Assembly: GCF_000327285.1 (NCBI RefSeq)
Contig: NZ_HE998568.1
Coordinates: 542,933-606,932, forward strand
Direction of reading: 5' to 3'
Length of the DNA: 64,000 nt
Source: Holdemania massiliensis AP2
Lineage (GTDB): Bacteria; Bacillota_I; Bacilli_A; Erysipelotrichales; Erysipelotrichaceae
The translations under genes were made by a program, and so were the position numbers. Positions 17,115 through 25,369 of the stretch are shown here, piece by piece (the stretch's first letter is position 1; each line of letters begins with the position of its first letter). The notes below the pieces were generated by a model that made no database searches, was not told the DNA's origin, and saw nothing but the letters and a program-made list of their open reading frames with translations.

Positions 17115-18112
17115 GGCAAAATTCCTCCTATTGCTTTTCCGACATCATTTAGTTTATCACCAATAAAACTGCCAACATTTTGAACAATTGAAACAGTGCC
17201 GTCAAACATCAACTCGGTAAAATCTTCCATCATGATGTTTACACCTTCAATTCCATCTTTACCAGTAAGATCTCTCAATATTTCCGAATAATCAATTCCA
17301 AATAATGCAGCACCTTTTTCTACTATTTCCAAACCTGTTTCCATTCCAAAATCATATAAAGTTTCCACTGTCATGCCCCATGCCACATCTGTTAGATCTT
17401 TAAGAAAATTTCCTGATTGCTTACTAAAAAGCAATTCATAGTGTTCCATAAAATTATCCCCAATAGCTTTTCCGAAGTTGTAATATAACTTTCCTTCAAG
17501 CGGCCCAATAACTCCGCCTGATATAATTTCAGGAATTTTTTCTTCTGCTTCTTGAAATAGTTGATATAGTGCTCCTTCAACATCACCATGCATCAGCTTA
17601 TTTGTAATTTCATATGAGTCAGCAAACAGGCTAAAATATTCCGCAGACTGACTAAAAAATTTATCTTCATCAAATAATTCTTTTAAAATTCCTATATTCT
17701 GAAATCTTTTATTTCCTTGTTCTGCAGTAATAATTTTTAATAATGCATAGAAATCTGAAAATGATTCATATCCATCAACAGCTGTGCTAATATTTTCTTC
17801 TATTACCTTTAGTCCTTGTTTGCTTTCGTCAGAATGATTATTAAGTATATTTCTTACAACTTGCTCATTATTGTTATATAAATCGCAAAATTCACGTATC
17901 CCCCCGGCCAAAGCACAAAAACGATTACTTGAGCGACCAATTTCAATACGATACACGATATCCCGTAGCGCTTTAATAGAACGTTGAGAACTATCAAAAC
18001 TTCTTGCAAAAAACGTTATTTCCCTCTGCTTATCATTCAAATAATCTGCAATCTCAAACATTTGTTCTGAACATTCCTGCATCGCTGCAATCTTGAATGC
18101 CAATTGCGCCAT
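17108..18112 (-). CDS. Type VII effector-like protein with shared N-terminal module
   Basis: A 334-residue protein whose first ~85 residues match the N-terminus of the neighbouring 18128-19276 product: MQECSEQMF, RSFDSSQRSIKALRD, IEIGRSSN and FCDLYNNNE against related stretches there. The remainder is mostly helical, with Gly-rich segments near the end (IGDKLNDVGKAIGGILPW). No signal peptide, cysteine protease or nuclease motif was recognised. The shared head and operon place suggest a secreted effector, or a structural cargo protein, with an unknown C-terminal domain. The start follows AAAGGAG. Confidence 0.6.
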   Translation of the reverse strand: MAQLAFKIAAMQECSEQMFEIADYLNDKQREITFFARSFDSSQRSIKALRDIVYRIEIGRSSNRFCALAGGIREFCDLYNNNEQVVRNILNNHSDESKQGLKVIEENISTAVDGYESFSDFYALLKIITAEQGNKRFQNIGILKELFDEDKFFSQSAEYFSLFADSYEITNKLMHGDVEGALYQLFQEAEEKIPEIISGGVIGPLEGKLYYNFGKAIGDNFMEHYELLFSKQSGNFLKDLTDVAWGMTVETLYDFGMETGLEIVEKGAALFGIDYSEILRDLTGKDGIEGVNIMMEDFTELMFDGTVSIVQNVGSFIGDKLNDVGKAIGGILPW

Positions 18113-18127
18113 ATAATAACTCCTTTG

Positions 18128-19276
18128 TTAGTTTTTTGTAAAATGGACTGCACCTATTGGAAGACCACAATGATTGCCATTTCCTTGAGCATTATAAAAC
18201 TTTATAAATTCATCCATAGAATAACACAGGATTTCACTACTTTTCCAATTGTCAGTTAAATACACCTGACCATCTACAATTGCATCAATATAAATCACAT
18301 GGCCAGCACTCCCTCCACTACCAGAAAATTGAAAAGAGACTATAATATCTGTGACAGGCTCTCCTGGATGACTATTAACAATTTGCTGAAGGCAATCACT
18401 TCCAGTGTATTTTGTTTGTGTGATTGGTACGCCTGTCTGGCTCGAATTATCAACTAAATTATTAACATAATCACAGCCATTTCCACTGTATCCATTAATA
18501 AATTTAGGGCCATCTCCAGACATATAATATTTAAACTTTGCATGGGTCAAAGCTACACATTGATTTTTTCCAAAAGTTCCTCCATTTGCCTCAATAAAAC
18601 CATCATTGCGTACTTGGAGCGCATTCTTTAATTCCAATGACATATTTGCATTATTTTGAACCTTATTCCGAAGTTCTTCATCTGCCATTCCAAGTTTTCT
18701 CAGAATAGTTATATATGATTGCTTATCCGGATTTTCATTCAAATATTTATTAATTATCTTTTCCTGCTCTGACTCTATTGGCTTTATCTGCATATCATCT
18801 GGTTCAAGTTCTTGCCTTTCAATTGGCTTTATAACTTTATCTTTACTATTCCCAATAATGATTTTATCAATAATATCGTTGATAACACCTCCGCCAATAA
18901 TATTGCTGATAACGCCACCACCAACAGTCAACAATCTAATATAATCTGTTAAACAATCATTATCAGACACATTATTCGCATTCATAACAGATTTTAAATT
19001 GTTAATTTGACCGAAAATTTTATATTCTTCATTATACTCGTACAATTCACAGCATGCTTTTACAGATCCACCTAGTTGTGTAAAATGATTGCCAGAACGT
19101 CCTATTTGAATTGTATAGACATAATCCCGAATTGTTTTAATTGATCTTTGAGAGTGATCCAAAGAACGAACAAAAGTAGTCAACCGTTGTTGATTTTGAT
19201 CAAGAATCTCCCCTACAGTCAAAAGCTCTTCAGCACATTCCTTCATATTATTTAGTTTAAAATTAATCTTTGTCAT
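18128..19276 (-). CDS. Type VII effector with CHAP-like cysteine peptidase domain
   Basis: A 382-residue modular protein. Residues 1-85 form the helical N-terminal module shared with the next gene. A low-complexity Ile/Gly linker and a charged spacer follow. The C-terminal ~150 residues resemble a CHAP/NlpC-P60-type amidase. Candidate catalytic residues are Cys240 (GKNQCVALTH), His326 (SAGHVIYIDAI) and Asn343 (LTDNW), in the right order and spacing. This predicts a peptidoglycan-cleaving toxin or a lysin that helps secretion. The start overlaps the preceding gene and has GAGGA. No dedicated immunity gene was identified; the lipoproteins upstream are possible candidates. Confidence 0.65.
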   Translation of the reverse strand: MTKINFKLNNMKECAEELLTVGEILDQNQQRLTTFVRSLDHSQRSIKTIRDYVYTIQIGRSGNHFTQLGGSVKACCELYEYNEEYKIFGQINNLKSVMNANNVSDNDCLTDYIRLLTVGGGVISNIIGGGVINDIIDKIIIGNSKDKVIKPIERQELEPDDMQIKPIESEQEKIINKYLNENPDKQSYITILRKLGMADEELRNKVQNNANMSLELKNALQVRNDGFIEANGGTFGKNQCVALTHAKFKYYMSGDGPKFINGYSGNGCDYVNNLVDNSSQTGVPITQTKYTGSDCLQQIVNSHPGEPVTDIIVSFQFSGSGGSAGHVIYIDAIVDGQVYLTDNWKSSEILCYSMDEFIKFYNAQGNGNHCGLPIGAVHFTKN

Positions 19277-19670
19277 ATTTTTCCTCCAATATTTTCTTTA
19301 ACCAAGGTTCAACGACAAGATTTTCAGCATTATCTCCAAAGCTTTGATCTTTCGACCAATGTAATGAACTTTGAATATCGGTTATATTAATCGGAAGACT
19401 GTCATTATTTTTGAGTATAGTACAGTCAGCTGTATAGAATAGTTCCGCTATTTCTTCAAGCATTTTTGAAAAAATAAATCCTTTAGCAATCGTTTCATTA
19501 AGCCTTGAATGCAAATTGAGTAATTGCCCTGTCATTGAAGACAACTGATTGTTTTGTAACTCATTCTGTATCAAGCCAATCTGCGAAGAAATCGAATCTA
19601 TCTGAAGATAGATTCGATTCATTTCCTCCGAGCATTCGACAATATTTTGCCAGTTATATTTAAGATACAT
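19263..19670 (-). CDS. Small helical partner protein of the effectors
   Basis: A 135-residue, mostly helical protein without a WXG motif. Its head (IVECSEEMNRIYLQ) matches the head of both effector-like proteins (MKECAEELL, MQECSEQMF). It ends in a charged tail that overlaps the effector start by 14 bases. It may form a heterodimer with the effector N-terminal module, as small helical partners do with LXG proteins. No ribosome site is visible, so translation is probably coupled to the gene before it. Confidence 0.55.
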   Translation of the reverse strand: MYLKYNWQNIVECSEEMNRIYLQIDSISSQIGLIQNELQNNQLSSMTGQLLNLHSRLNETIAKGFIFSKMLEEIAELFYTADCTILKNNDSLPINITDIQSSLHWSKDQSFGDNAENLVVEPWLKKILEEKYDKD

Positions 19671-19675
19671 GGAAG

Positions 19676-19999
19676 CTACATTTTAAATACACCGTCTGTA
19701 GGCAGTCCTTCCGCCGCAGCTGTAGCTCGCTTTTCAGCTTGTTCGTAAATATTTGCCAATTCATTTACAGTTTTAATATAAGAATCAATTATTGCAGCCA
19801 TGTTATCAATATCATCGTAAACACCTTTGAACTTAATCTGAAATTCATCTGAAGCTTGCGATTTCCATCCTGCCTGTAAAGAATTAATTTCAGTTTTGCA
19901 CTGCTCCATAATGGATATAATTGTATTTTTCTGTGTAGCCATTTCGGATGCCTTGGAAATTAATACATTAGGTTGTACCTTTAAAATCATATCTGTCAT
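19676..19999 (-). CDS. WXG100-family secreted protein (WKS variant)
   Basis: A 107-residue helix-turn-helix hairpin protein with AGWKSQASDEF at the turn, a WxS/WxG-type motif. The second helix ends in a Tyr-rich segment. The C-terminus is LPTDGVFKM, almost the same tail as the 20990-21307 product. Such proteins are cargo of EssC-driven secretion and often form dimers. The start lies behind GGAGGG. It follows the WEG protein by 12 bases. Confidence 0.85.
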   Translation of the reverse strand: MTDMILKVQPNVLISKASEMATQKNTIISIMEQCKTEINSLQAGWKSQASDEFQIKFKGVYDDIDNMAAIIDSYIKTVNELANIYEQAEKRATAAAEGLPTDGVFKM

Positions 20000-20011
20000 G
20001 TTCTTTCCCTC

Positions 20012-20317
20012 CTATTTACGATTACTTGCAATAATTTGGATTGCTTCTGATTCTGCTTGTGCATACGTTTGAATATCTTGAGTCAATACTTCAATATAAC
20101 GATTTAGCATCGTTGTTAAAGCATTAAATCTACTTCTATCATTTCCTAAATTTGCTTTGAATTTATTGGATGCTTCACCTTCCCACATCGTATCCATTTC
20201 TTCACCAATTTCATACAGCCTTGCCACTGCTTTATCATAGCTTTTAACCTGTTCAGAAAGATGATTAACTACCTCTTTCATTTTTGATGTCGTTAATTCC
20301 GTACCCATTCCAGCCAT
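20012..20317 (-). CDS. WXG100-family secreted protein (WEG)
   Basis: About 101 residues, with a classic TMWEGEASNKF turn between two amphipathic helices and a Tyr/Glu-rich end (YAQAESEAIQIIASN). It is the most canonical EsxA-like protein of the set. The ATG at 20317 has AAAGGAGG eight bases upstream; a TTG two codons earlier is less likely. A 300-base AT-rich gap precedes it, so it may have its own promoter. Confidence 0.9.
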   Translation of the reverse strand: MAGMGTELTTSKMKEVVNHLSEQVKSYDKAVARLYEIGEEMDTMWEGEASNKFKANLGNDRSRFNALTTMLNRYIEVLTQDIQTYAQAESEAIQIIASNRK

Positions 20318-20634
20318 TTTCAATTCCTCCTTTACGATTTAAGATAATTCTATTTTAACTCTCATATTCCTAATATAACTAACTAGATTCTATGCACAAA
20401 TAATTTATTTATTATTTATACATTATTTCTTTTTAAGCGTTTTATAATTACATCTTAACGTTTAAACTTTATGTGTTTTCCATTATCAATTAATTTTCTT
20501 AATCGCAATGCAAACATGTTTTCCAAGTTAAGGCTTTTATCAAAACTGCTTAACCATAACTTGATATTGGTTATCATACTTAAAATAATAGTTTATCATT
20601 ACTGAAAAACATCTTATTCATTCAATATGAACTT
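20318..20634. other. AT-rich intergenic gap inside the WXG gene cluster
   Basis: About 300 bases with no reading frame of note. It splits the WXG genes into two groups and is long enough to hold a promoter for the downstream three. I could not pick convincing -35/-10 hexamers, nor a terminator. Confidence 0.4.
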
Positions 20635-20976
20635 TTAATCAAAATTTTTGCTTGTACCCTTTGCCTTTTCTGACGCTTCCTGTCTTGCCCTCCTCAACGC
20701 TTCCAAAGCTTCTTCTTCTGCTTTTTTTATTTGCGCGGCTGCACTTCTTAAATTAGAAGCTGCTCTTCTAAGTTCTGAAGCATGCTCTAAAACTTTTTCT
20801 TTTTCATTTCTGCATTTTTCCAGCATCATTCCAGAACTTTCACTTTGCCATGACATGTTGAGATTTTCAAGTACCATTTCAATTCTATGATTAGCTAAAT
20901 ATTCGAGTTCACCTGCAAATTCATCTAATTTTCCCGCATCAGCCATAGCTTTTCCGTAATTAAAGTTAATTTTCAT
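20635..20976 (-). CDS. WXG100-like protein (WQS variant) with charged tail
   Basis: A 113-residue helical hairpin. The turn motif is MSWQSESSGMM. The second helix is long, Ala/Glu/Arg-rich and ends in SEKAKGTSKNFD. The high charge in the second half differs from the other four members. The start lies behind AGAGGTG, 13 bases after the previous gene. It is probably exported or a partner of an exported protein. Confidence 0.75.
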   Translation of the reverse strand: MKINFNYGKAMADAGKLDEFAGELEYLANHRIEMVLENLNMSWQSESSGMMLEKCRNEKEKVLEHASELRRAASNLRSAAAQIKKAEEEALEALRRARQEASEKAKGTSKNFD

Positions 20977-20989
20977 CCAATCACCTCTG

Positions 20990-21307
20990 CTACTCTAAAA
21001 AGACTCCATCTGTAGGTAAACTTTCATTTTTCTTTCTTACTTTCTCGCTAGCGGAAGTGTAAACACCTGTTATCTGCTCAAGCTTTGAAATTGATTCTTT
21101 AAAATTTTCCATCACGACTTCTTGTGTCAATTTTATTTTCTTGATCAAAGTCATGAACTCATCAAAAGAATCACCTTGCCAATAGTTACCAACAATGTTT
21201 AACTTCTGATCCAATAACATGTTTGATGAAACAATTTGCGAATAACATTGATTCATTTCTTCTGCTTGCGTTTTTAAAGTCCCCTCATTGTACTTAATAT
21301 CCGACAT
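20990..21307 (-). CDS. WXG100-family secreted protein (WQG) with LPTDGVF tail
   Basis: About 105 residues; the turn motif is GNYWQGDSFDEFM. The C-terminus LPTDGVFLE matches the tail of the 19676-19999 product. A TTG at 21313 overlaps the previous stop codon; the ATG at 21307 is the likely start. No ribosome site is present, so it is probably translated by coupling to the upstream gene. Confidence 0.82.
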   Translation of the reverse strand: MSDIKYNEGTLKTQAEEMNQCYSQIVSSNMLLDQKLNIVGNYWQGDSFDEFMTLIKKIKLTQEVVMENFKESISKLEQITGVYTSASEKVRKKNESLPTDGVFLE

Positions 21308-21309
21308 GA

Positions 21310-21618
21310 TCAAATTGCTGCAACATGCTGAATAACATTACTTTCTGTCGCTTCATAATGTTTTCCACAAATGGAAAGCGCAGCAAGCAAAGTGACCAAT
21401 GAGTCACTATATTTTTGAAGTGATTTAATATTTTGCCTGAGTTCTTTAATATACGCCACACCCGCCTTTCCACCCCAGGCTTGTTCGATAGCAGGAGTGA
21501 TTTCTGATTCTAACTTATCGATCTGAGCTTTTATTTTTCGGTATTCTTCTGCCATTTGATCACTCAACTTTATAAGTTCCGCTCCATCTACCGTTACTTC
21601 TATCTTTTTTTTAGCCAT
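21310..21618 (-). CDS. WXG100-family protein (WGG variant)
   Basis: A 102-residue protein. A basic start (MAKKKIEVTVDG) is followed by a helical hairpin with QAWGGKAGVAYIKEL at the turn, a WGG form of WxG. It is the first gene of the WXG cluster, just downstream of a terminator-like hairpin, and starts behind AAAGGAGG. It is likely secreted or a secretion-complex partner. Confidence 0.82.
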   Translation of the reverse strand: MAKKKIEVTVDGAELIKLSDQMAEEYRKIKAQIDKLESEITPAIEQAWGGKAGVAYIKELRQNIKSLQKYSDSLVTLLAALSICGKHYEATESNVIQHVAAI

Positions 21619-21657
21619 GTTGCCTCCTTTCTAAATATATTTTATTTTTAAAATTTT

Positions 21658-21691
21658 AAAGATGCAGATTTTCCTGACAACCTGCATCTTT
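21658..21691 (-). terminator. Intrinsic terminator between lipoprotein and WXG genes
   Basis: AAAGATGCAG pairs perfectly with CTGCATCTTT. The minus strand continues TTTAAAATTTT and the plus side has TTTTT. It would limit read-through from the upstream lipoprotein genes into the WXG genes, suggesting a separate or internal promoter for the latter. Confidence 0.7.
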
Positions 21692-21807
21692 TTGATGACA
21701 AACAGCATGCTGGGCTTCATAACTTGCTTTTTCTTGAGTCCCTCAAAATATTAGAGAAGTGTTAAAATCAATAATCATATCTTCTTTACTTTAACTCACT
21801 TTCTTTT

Positions 21808-22758
21808 TTACTGCTGAGTTAGTGAGGTTATTTCGAAGCATTTTACCATCGAACTTCCGTCATCATTATTAATACGAACTTCTTTTTTTAAAAGAATATT
21901 AGCTTCGTCATAATATGTATAAATTATTGAATCCTCACCTATCAATGTCACAATTTTGTAAGTTAGTTCCTTTTGATTATTATAATGTGTTTGTATCTCA
22001 GAATTTCCATCATTGTTAAATTGAACATATCCTTTCAAATCCCCTTCTGAAGTATATTCAATCATTTTATAATTCTTTTTGTCTATTTCCTCTCGAATTA
22101 GATATGATATCATATTCCCCTCAACATAGTAGTATTCCTGTTTCGTTATAATACTTTTATCTATATTATTACGATATAAAACTAATTTTAATACATCTCC
22201 AGTATCTTCATTAAATCCACAAGTGTAAATCTTTTCACCTTCTCTATACATAGAACATTCGCTCATTAGCCTATCCTCCACATCAAATGCTTGCACTGTT
22301 CCTTCCTGACAGTACTTCTCTCTATTCCATTGGACATTGTGTACCCGATACCACAAAACTTCATCATTTGCGTTATAAGCAGTTTCTGTTCGAATACCAT
22401 TTACGTCAACAACCGTTTCTATTCTGCTATAAGTATCCTTCTTCTCTTGTCCATATACACCCAAAAGGAGTTCATTTATATCTATAGATTTTGTGTTCTT
22501 ATATCCTTTTTCCAAAATTTCTTCTGCTTTATCAAATAAATTCTGTAGTGCATAGGCATCAGATAACGCAATATAATTCTGAGGATTCTGCGGATCAATT
22601 TCAATCGCTTCTTCAAACACAAGTATAGCTTCTTCATACTTTTTATCATTTAAATATTTAATTCCTAACTCATATTGTGAACTAGCAGCATTTTTATTTT
22701 CTGAACAAGCTGCTAGACTTAGCGATATAATAATTAGCATTGATAGTATTTTCTTCAT
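21808..22758 (-). CDS. TPR lipoprotein with YwqK/MORN-like tail, paralogue 1
   Basis: A 316-residue lipoprotein with lipobox LSLAACS. Tetratricopeptide repeats follow (YLNDKKYEEAILVFEEAIEIDPQ, then LFDKAEEILEKGY). The C-terminal half has repeated beta-strand units of the YwqK/MORN variant kind (NGIRTETAYNANDEVLWYRV, DIL-like endings). It is a paralogue of 23077-24009, with the same length and the same order of segments. It sits outside the membrane in the secretion operon. Possible roles are immunity to a secreted toxin or assembly of the secretion machine; neither is shown by sequence. Confidence 0.65.
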   Translation of the reverse strand: MKKILSMLIIISLSLAACSENKNAASSQYELGIKYLNDKKYEEAILVFEEAIEIDPQNPQNYIALSDAYALQNLFDKAEEILEKGYKNTKSIDINELLLGVYGQEKKDTYSRIETVVDVNGIRTETAYNANDEVLWYRVHNVQWNREKYCQEGTVQAFDVEDRLMSECSMYREGEKIYTCGFNEDTGDVLKLVLYRNNIDKSIITKQEYYYVEGNMISYLIREEIDKKNYKMIEYTSEGDLKGYVQFNNDGNSEIQTHYNNQKELTYKIVTLIGEDSIIYTYYDEANILLKKEVRINNDDGSSMVKCFEITSLTQQ

Positions 22759-22902
22759 TTCTTCATTTCTTCATTTCCCTTCCTTCATGTAAACTCGTTA
22801 ATTTGGAAGACGACTGCTCAATTTCAGAATTCTTCAATTTATCCACGCTTTTCCTTCATGAAAATGATACGGCCTCAAATACTGGTAAAAGGTAGTTTAA
22901 TC

Positions 22903-23031
22903 TAGGCTGCTGAAAAAGTATATTTATGAATTTACAATGGCATTTTATAACTTCAATACGTAATAATACGGCTAATCCATATATCAAGAAGAAATTTAGA
23001 CGCAACTCAAATATCATTTTTTAGCAACCTA
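22903..23031. mobile_element. MITE-like 129-base element
   Basis: It is bounded by imperfect 19-base inverted ends, TAGGCTGCTGAAAAAGTAT and TAGGTTGCTAAAAAATGAT (15 of 19 positions agree), starting and ending with TA. It lies between the two paralogous lipoprotein genes and encodes nothing recognisable. The ends resemble those of several DDE insertion-sequence families, so it is either a miniature element or the scar of a larger one. Confidence 0.5.
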
Positions 23032-23076
23032 TTTCAATCACATTTCTCCTCAGCTTAGCTGGCCTTTAATATTTAC

Positions 23077-24009
23077 TTAGTTATCTTTTATTGTCTGCAA
23101 TAAATTTCCATCTGCGTCATAGTATTCAGTAATATCTCCGTTTTCATCAATGATTCGAATATGTTTTCCATTTAATTTCCCCTCAGAATCATAAGTAGAA
23201 TATGTTATTTTATCATCTTCTGTTACTATAATAAACATACTTGTTACGTTATCTTCAGCATCATAACGTGTTTGTTTCGTTGTATTACCACTTGTTTCGA
23301 AAACTGTATAATAATGTAGCTTACCAAAAGAATATGTTTCTACTCGTCGAGTATTTGCATCTATATCAATAAAAAGATCGTATTGTGTAACATTTCCTTG
23401 CTTATCGAGCCATTCTGTTTTTTCAATACGTTGGTTTTCTCCTATATGGTATATCATTTGGATTAATTCTCCAGTATTATCATCATAACCACACGCATAA
23501 CTTACTGAATAATTATTTTCTTTATAACCAAGTAAACATCTGCTTGTCTCTTCTCCTAAATGATTATATGAAATAATTTCTCCGTCTTGACTTCCATGAT
23601 CAAATTCCACATTATAAACTCGATACCAGATTAAATTCTGTGAAGTGTCATAAGCACTTTCCTTACGTATTTGTCCGGTATTATCTTTAATAATTCCTGA
23701 TTTAAACTCATCCAATTTCTCTTTTATTTCCTTTGACTTGGTTTCTTTATATCCTCTCTCCAATATAGTTTCTGCTTCTTCAAATAAATTTTTTCTAATA
23801 AGGATATCAGCTATATTAAGATAAAGATCGGAATTCTTAGGTTCTATATTAATTGCTTCCTCAAAAGCAAGAATTGCTTCTTCATAATTTCCTTCATTTA
23901 CATATTTAATTCCCAAGTTGTATTGTGAGCTAACATCACCTTTATTTTCTGCTGAACAAGCCAAAAGACTTAGTGAGATAATAATTAATACTAATAGTAT
24001 TTTTTTCAT
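23077..24009 (-). CDS. TPR lipoprotein with YwqK/MORN-like tail, paralogue 2
   Basis: A 310-residue lipoprotein, lipobox LSLLACS, with TPR units (YVNEGNYEEAILAFEEAINI) and a C-terminal run of strand repeats ending in YYDADGNLLQTI, the best YwqK-like unit of the pair. Close similarity to the 21808-22758 product across its length indicates tandem duplication, later split by the small element at 22903-23031. It is ten bases downstream of the WG-repeat lipoprotein. Confidence 0.65.
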   Translation of the reverse strand: MKKILLVLIIISLSLLACSAENKGDVSSQYNLGIKYVNEGNYEEAILAFEEAINIEPKNSDLYLNIADILIRKNLFEEAETILERGYKETKSKEIKEKLDEFKSGIIKDNTGQIRKESAYDTSQNLIWYRVYNVEFDHGSQDGEIISYNHLGEETSRCLLGYKENNYSVSYACGYDDNTGELIQMIYHIGENQRIEKTEWLDKQGNVTQYDLFIDIDANTRRVETYSFGKLHYYTVFETSGNTTKQTRYDAEDNVTSMFIIVTEDDKITYSTYDSEGKLNGKHIRIIDENGDITEYYDADGNLLQTIKDN

Positions 24010-24019
24010 TTCTTCTAAT

Positions 24020-25369
24020 TCACTCCTTTATGTAAATCGTATATTTAGAAACCGACTGTTCAACATCTAAAATTCCCCATAAACCATCTCGTTTCGCCCA
24101 ATCCTTTCCATCATAAACAGGTCGTGTCTCTTCAAATTCAAATGGTATCGCTATATTTCCGTTCGTATCAATATAGCCCCACATTCCATCCAATTTAACT
24201 GCCGCATAGCCTCCTGTAAAATCATAGGCGTTCTCATAGATCATCTCTGTAATCTGATTTCCATAAATATCATAGAATCCAAATCGATAATCTTCTATTC
24301 TAGGCTCTGATTCTCTCCAATAATTAATCTCTTTATCAGAAACGCGAATAAAATTGTTGGATATTCCACCAACAGCAAAACCATTCAGATAATAAACATT
24401 GCCCGCTTGATCAACAATTGTTTGAGAATCAATAAGATAAGCTCCATTGGATAATCCTAATGTTTCAATGCCAAAACAACCCTCATAATTGCAATATTCT
24501 ATCCCATTATTTGTTTTATTCAAAAAATATCCATCTCCTGCAAATGTAGGAATACCCCGAATTCTTACATTTTGACTGAAATCATCACCATAAAATTCAA
24601 CGTCCAAATATTCTATCATTCCATTCGAATCAAAAACTTCTGAAGTAATTGAATAGCCCAAATAGATCTCTCCACGTGCTGTAATTGTGTACCCATATTG
24701 AATAGTTTCATCTTTCAACTCTTTAATTTTATTTCCATGAAAGTCATAGATACTAAAGTTTCCTGCTTGAACTACTTTAACATAATCTTTGTCATAGTAA
24801 CCTTGGCAGTTTCGTTCATTCATTAGTTCATAAGATAATGCATCAACATAACAACTACGATAATCCTCAGCACCATTCATAAAACTATCTGCAGTAATTC
24901 TCCCCCTGTTCCAATTCACCACATCAACATAATCAAAATCAAATTGAGGTTCAATAATCCATATGGGTGATGTTTTAGAATGAAGCATTCCTTCGTTGAC
25001 CTGAATTTCAAACTCTCCAATTAATTCTGCAGATTCTGATTTTTTTAACTGCACCAATTCATCTTTAATCTGTGCAAACAAACTCTCCTGCTTATCTGGA
25101 ATATTTTGAATTGCCTCTTCAATATAATAGCCAATCAGTTCAGGATCTTTTTGTATAGCTGCGACAATAATTATACCAGTGTAACCATTTTGATCTTGTG
25201 GATCAATAGTAATCATTTCCTCAAAATACAAAATTGCTTCTTCATAATTATTTTCTCGAATTAGCTGTAACCCTTTATTGAATTTTGAGATTTCCTTTTT
25301 AGACTGACACCCTATTATACTAATTAATAAGCATAGAATTAATCCCCATTTCTTAATCATGATATTCAT
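24020..25369 (-). CDS. Lipoprotein with TPR head and WG-repeat C-terminus
   Basis: A 449-residue protein. The signal peptide ends in the lipobox SIIGCQ. A TPR unit (LQLIRENNYEEAILYFEEM) is shared with the two following lipoproteins. The C-terminus carries WG-type beta repeats (AVKLDGMWGYIDTNGNIAIPF, AKRDGLWGILD). WG repeats occur in surface and secreted proteins and probably mediate binding. The start overlaps the 25353-25688 gene by 17 bases. The three lipoproteins in a row form a small membrane-facing module within the secretion locus. Confidence 0.7.
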   Translation of the reverse strand: MNIMIKKWGLILCLLISIIGCQSKKEISKFNKGLQLIRENNYEEAILYFEEMITIDPQDQNGYTGIIIVAAIQKDPELIGYYIEEAIQNIPDKQESLFAQIKDELVQLKKSESAELIGEFEIQVNEGMLHSKTSPIWIIEPQFDFDYVDVVNWNRGRITADSFMNGAEDYRSCYVDALSYELMNERNCQGYYDKDYVKVVQAGNFSIYDFHGNKIKELKDETIQYGYTITARGEIYLGYSITSEVFDSNGMIEYLDVEFYGDDFSQNVRIRGIPTFAGDGYFLNKTNNGIEYCNYEGCFGIETLGLSNGAYLIDSQTIVDQAGNVYYLNGFAVGGISNNFIRVSDKEINYWRESEPRIEDYRFGFYDIYGNQITEMIYENAYDFTGGYAAVKLDGMWGYIDTNGNIAIPFEFEETRPVYDGKDWAKRDGLWGILDVEQSVSKYTIYIKE

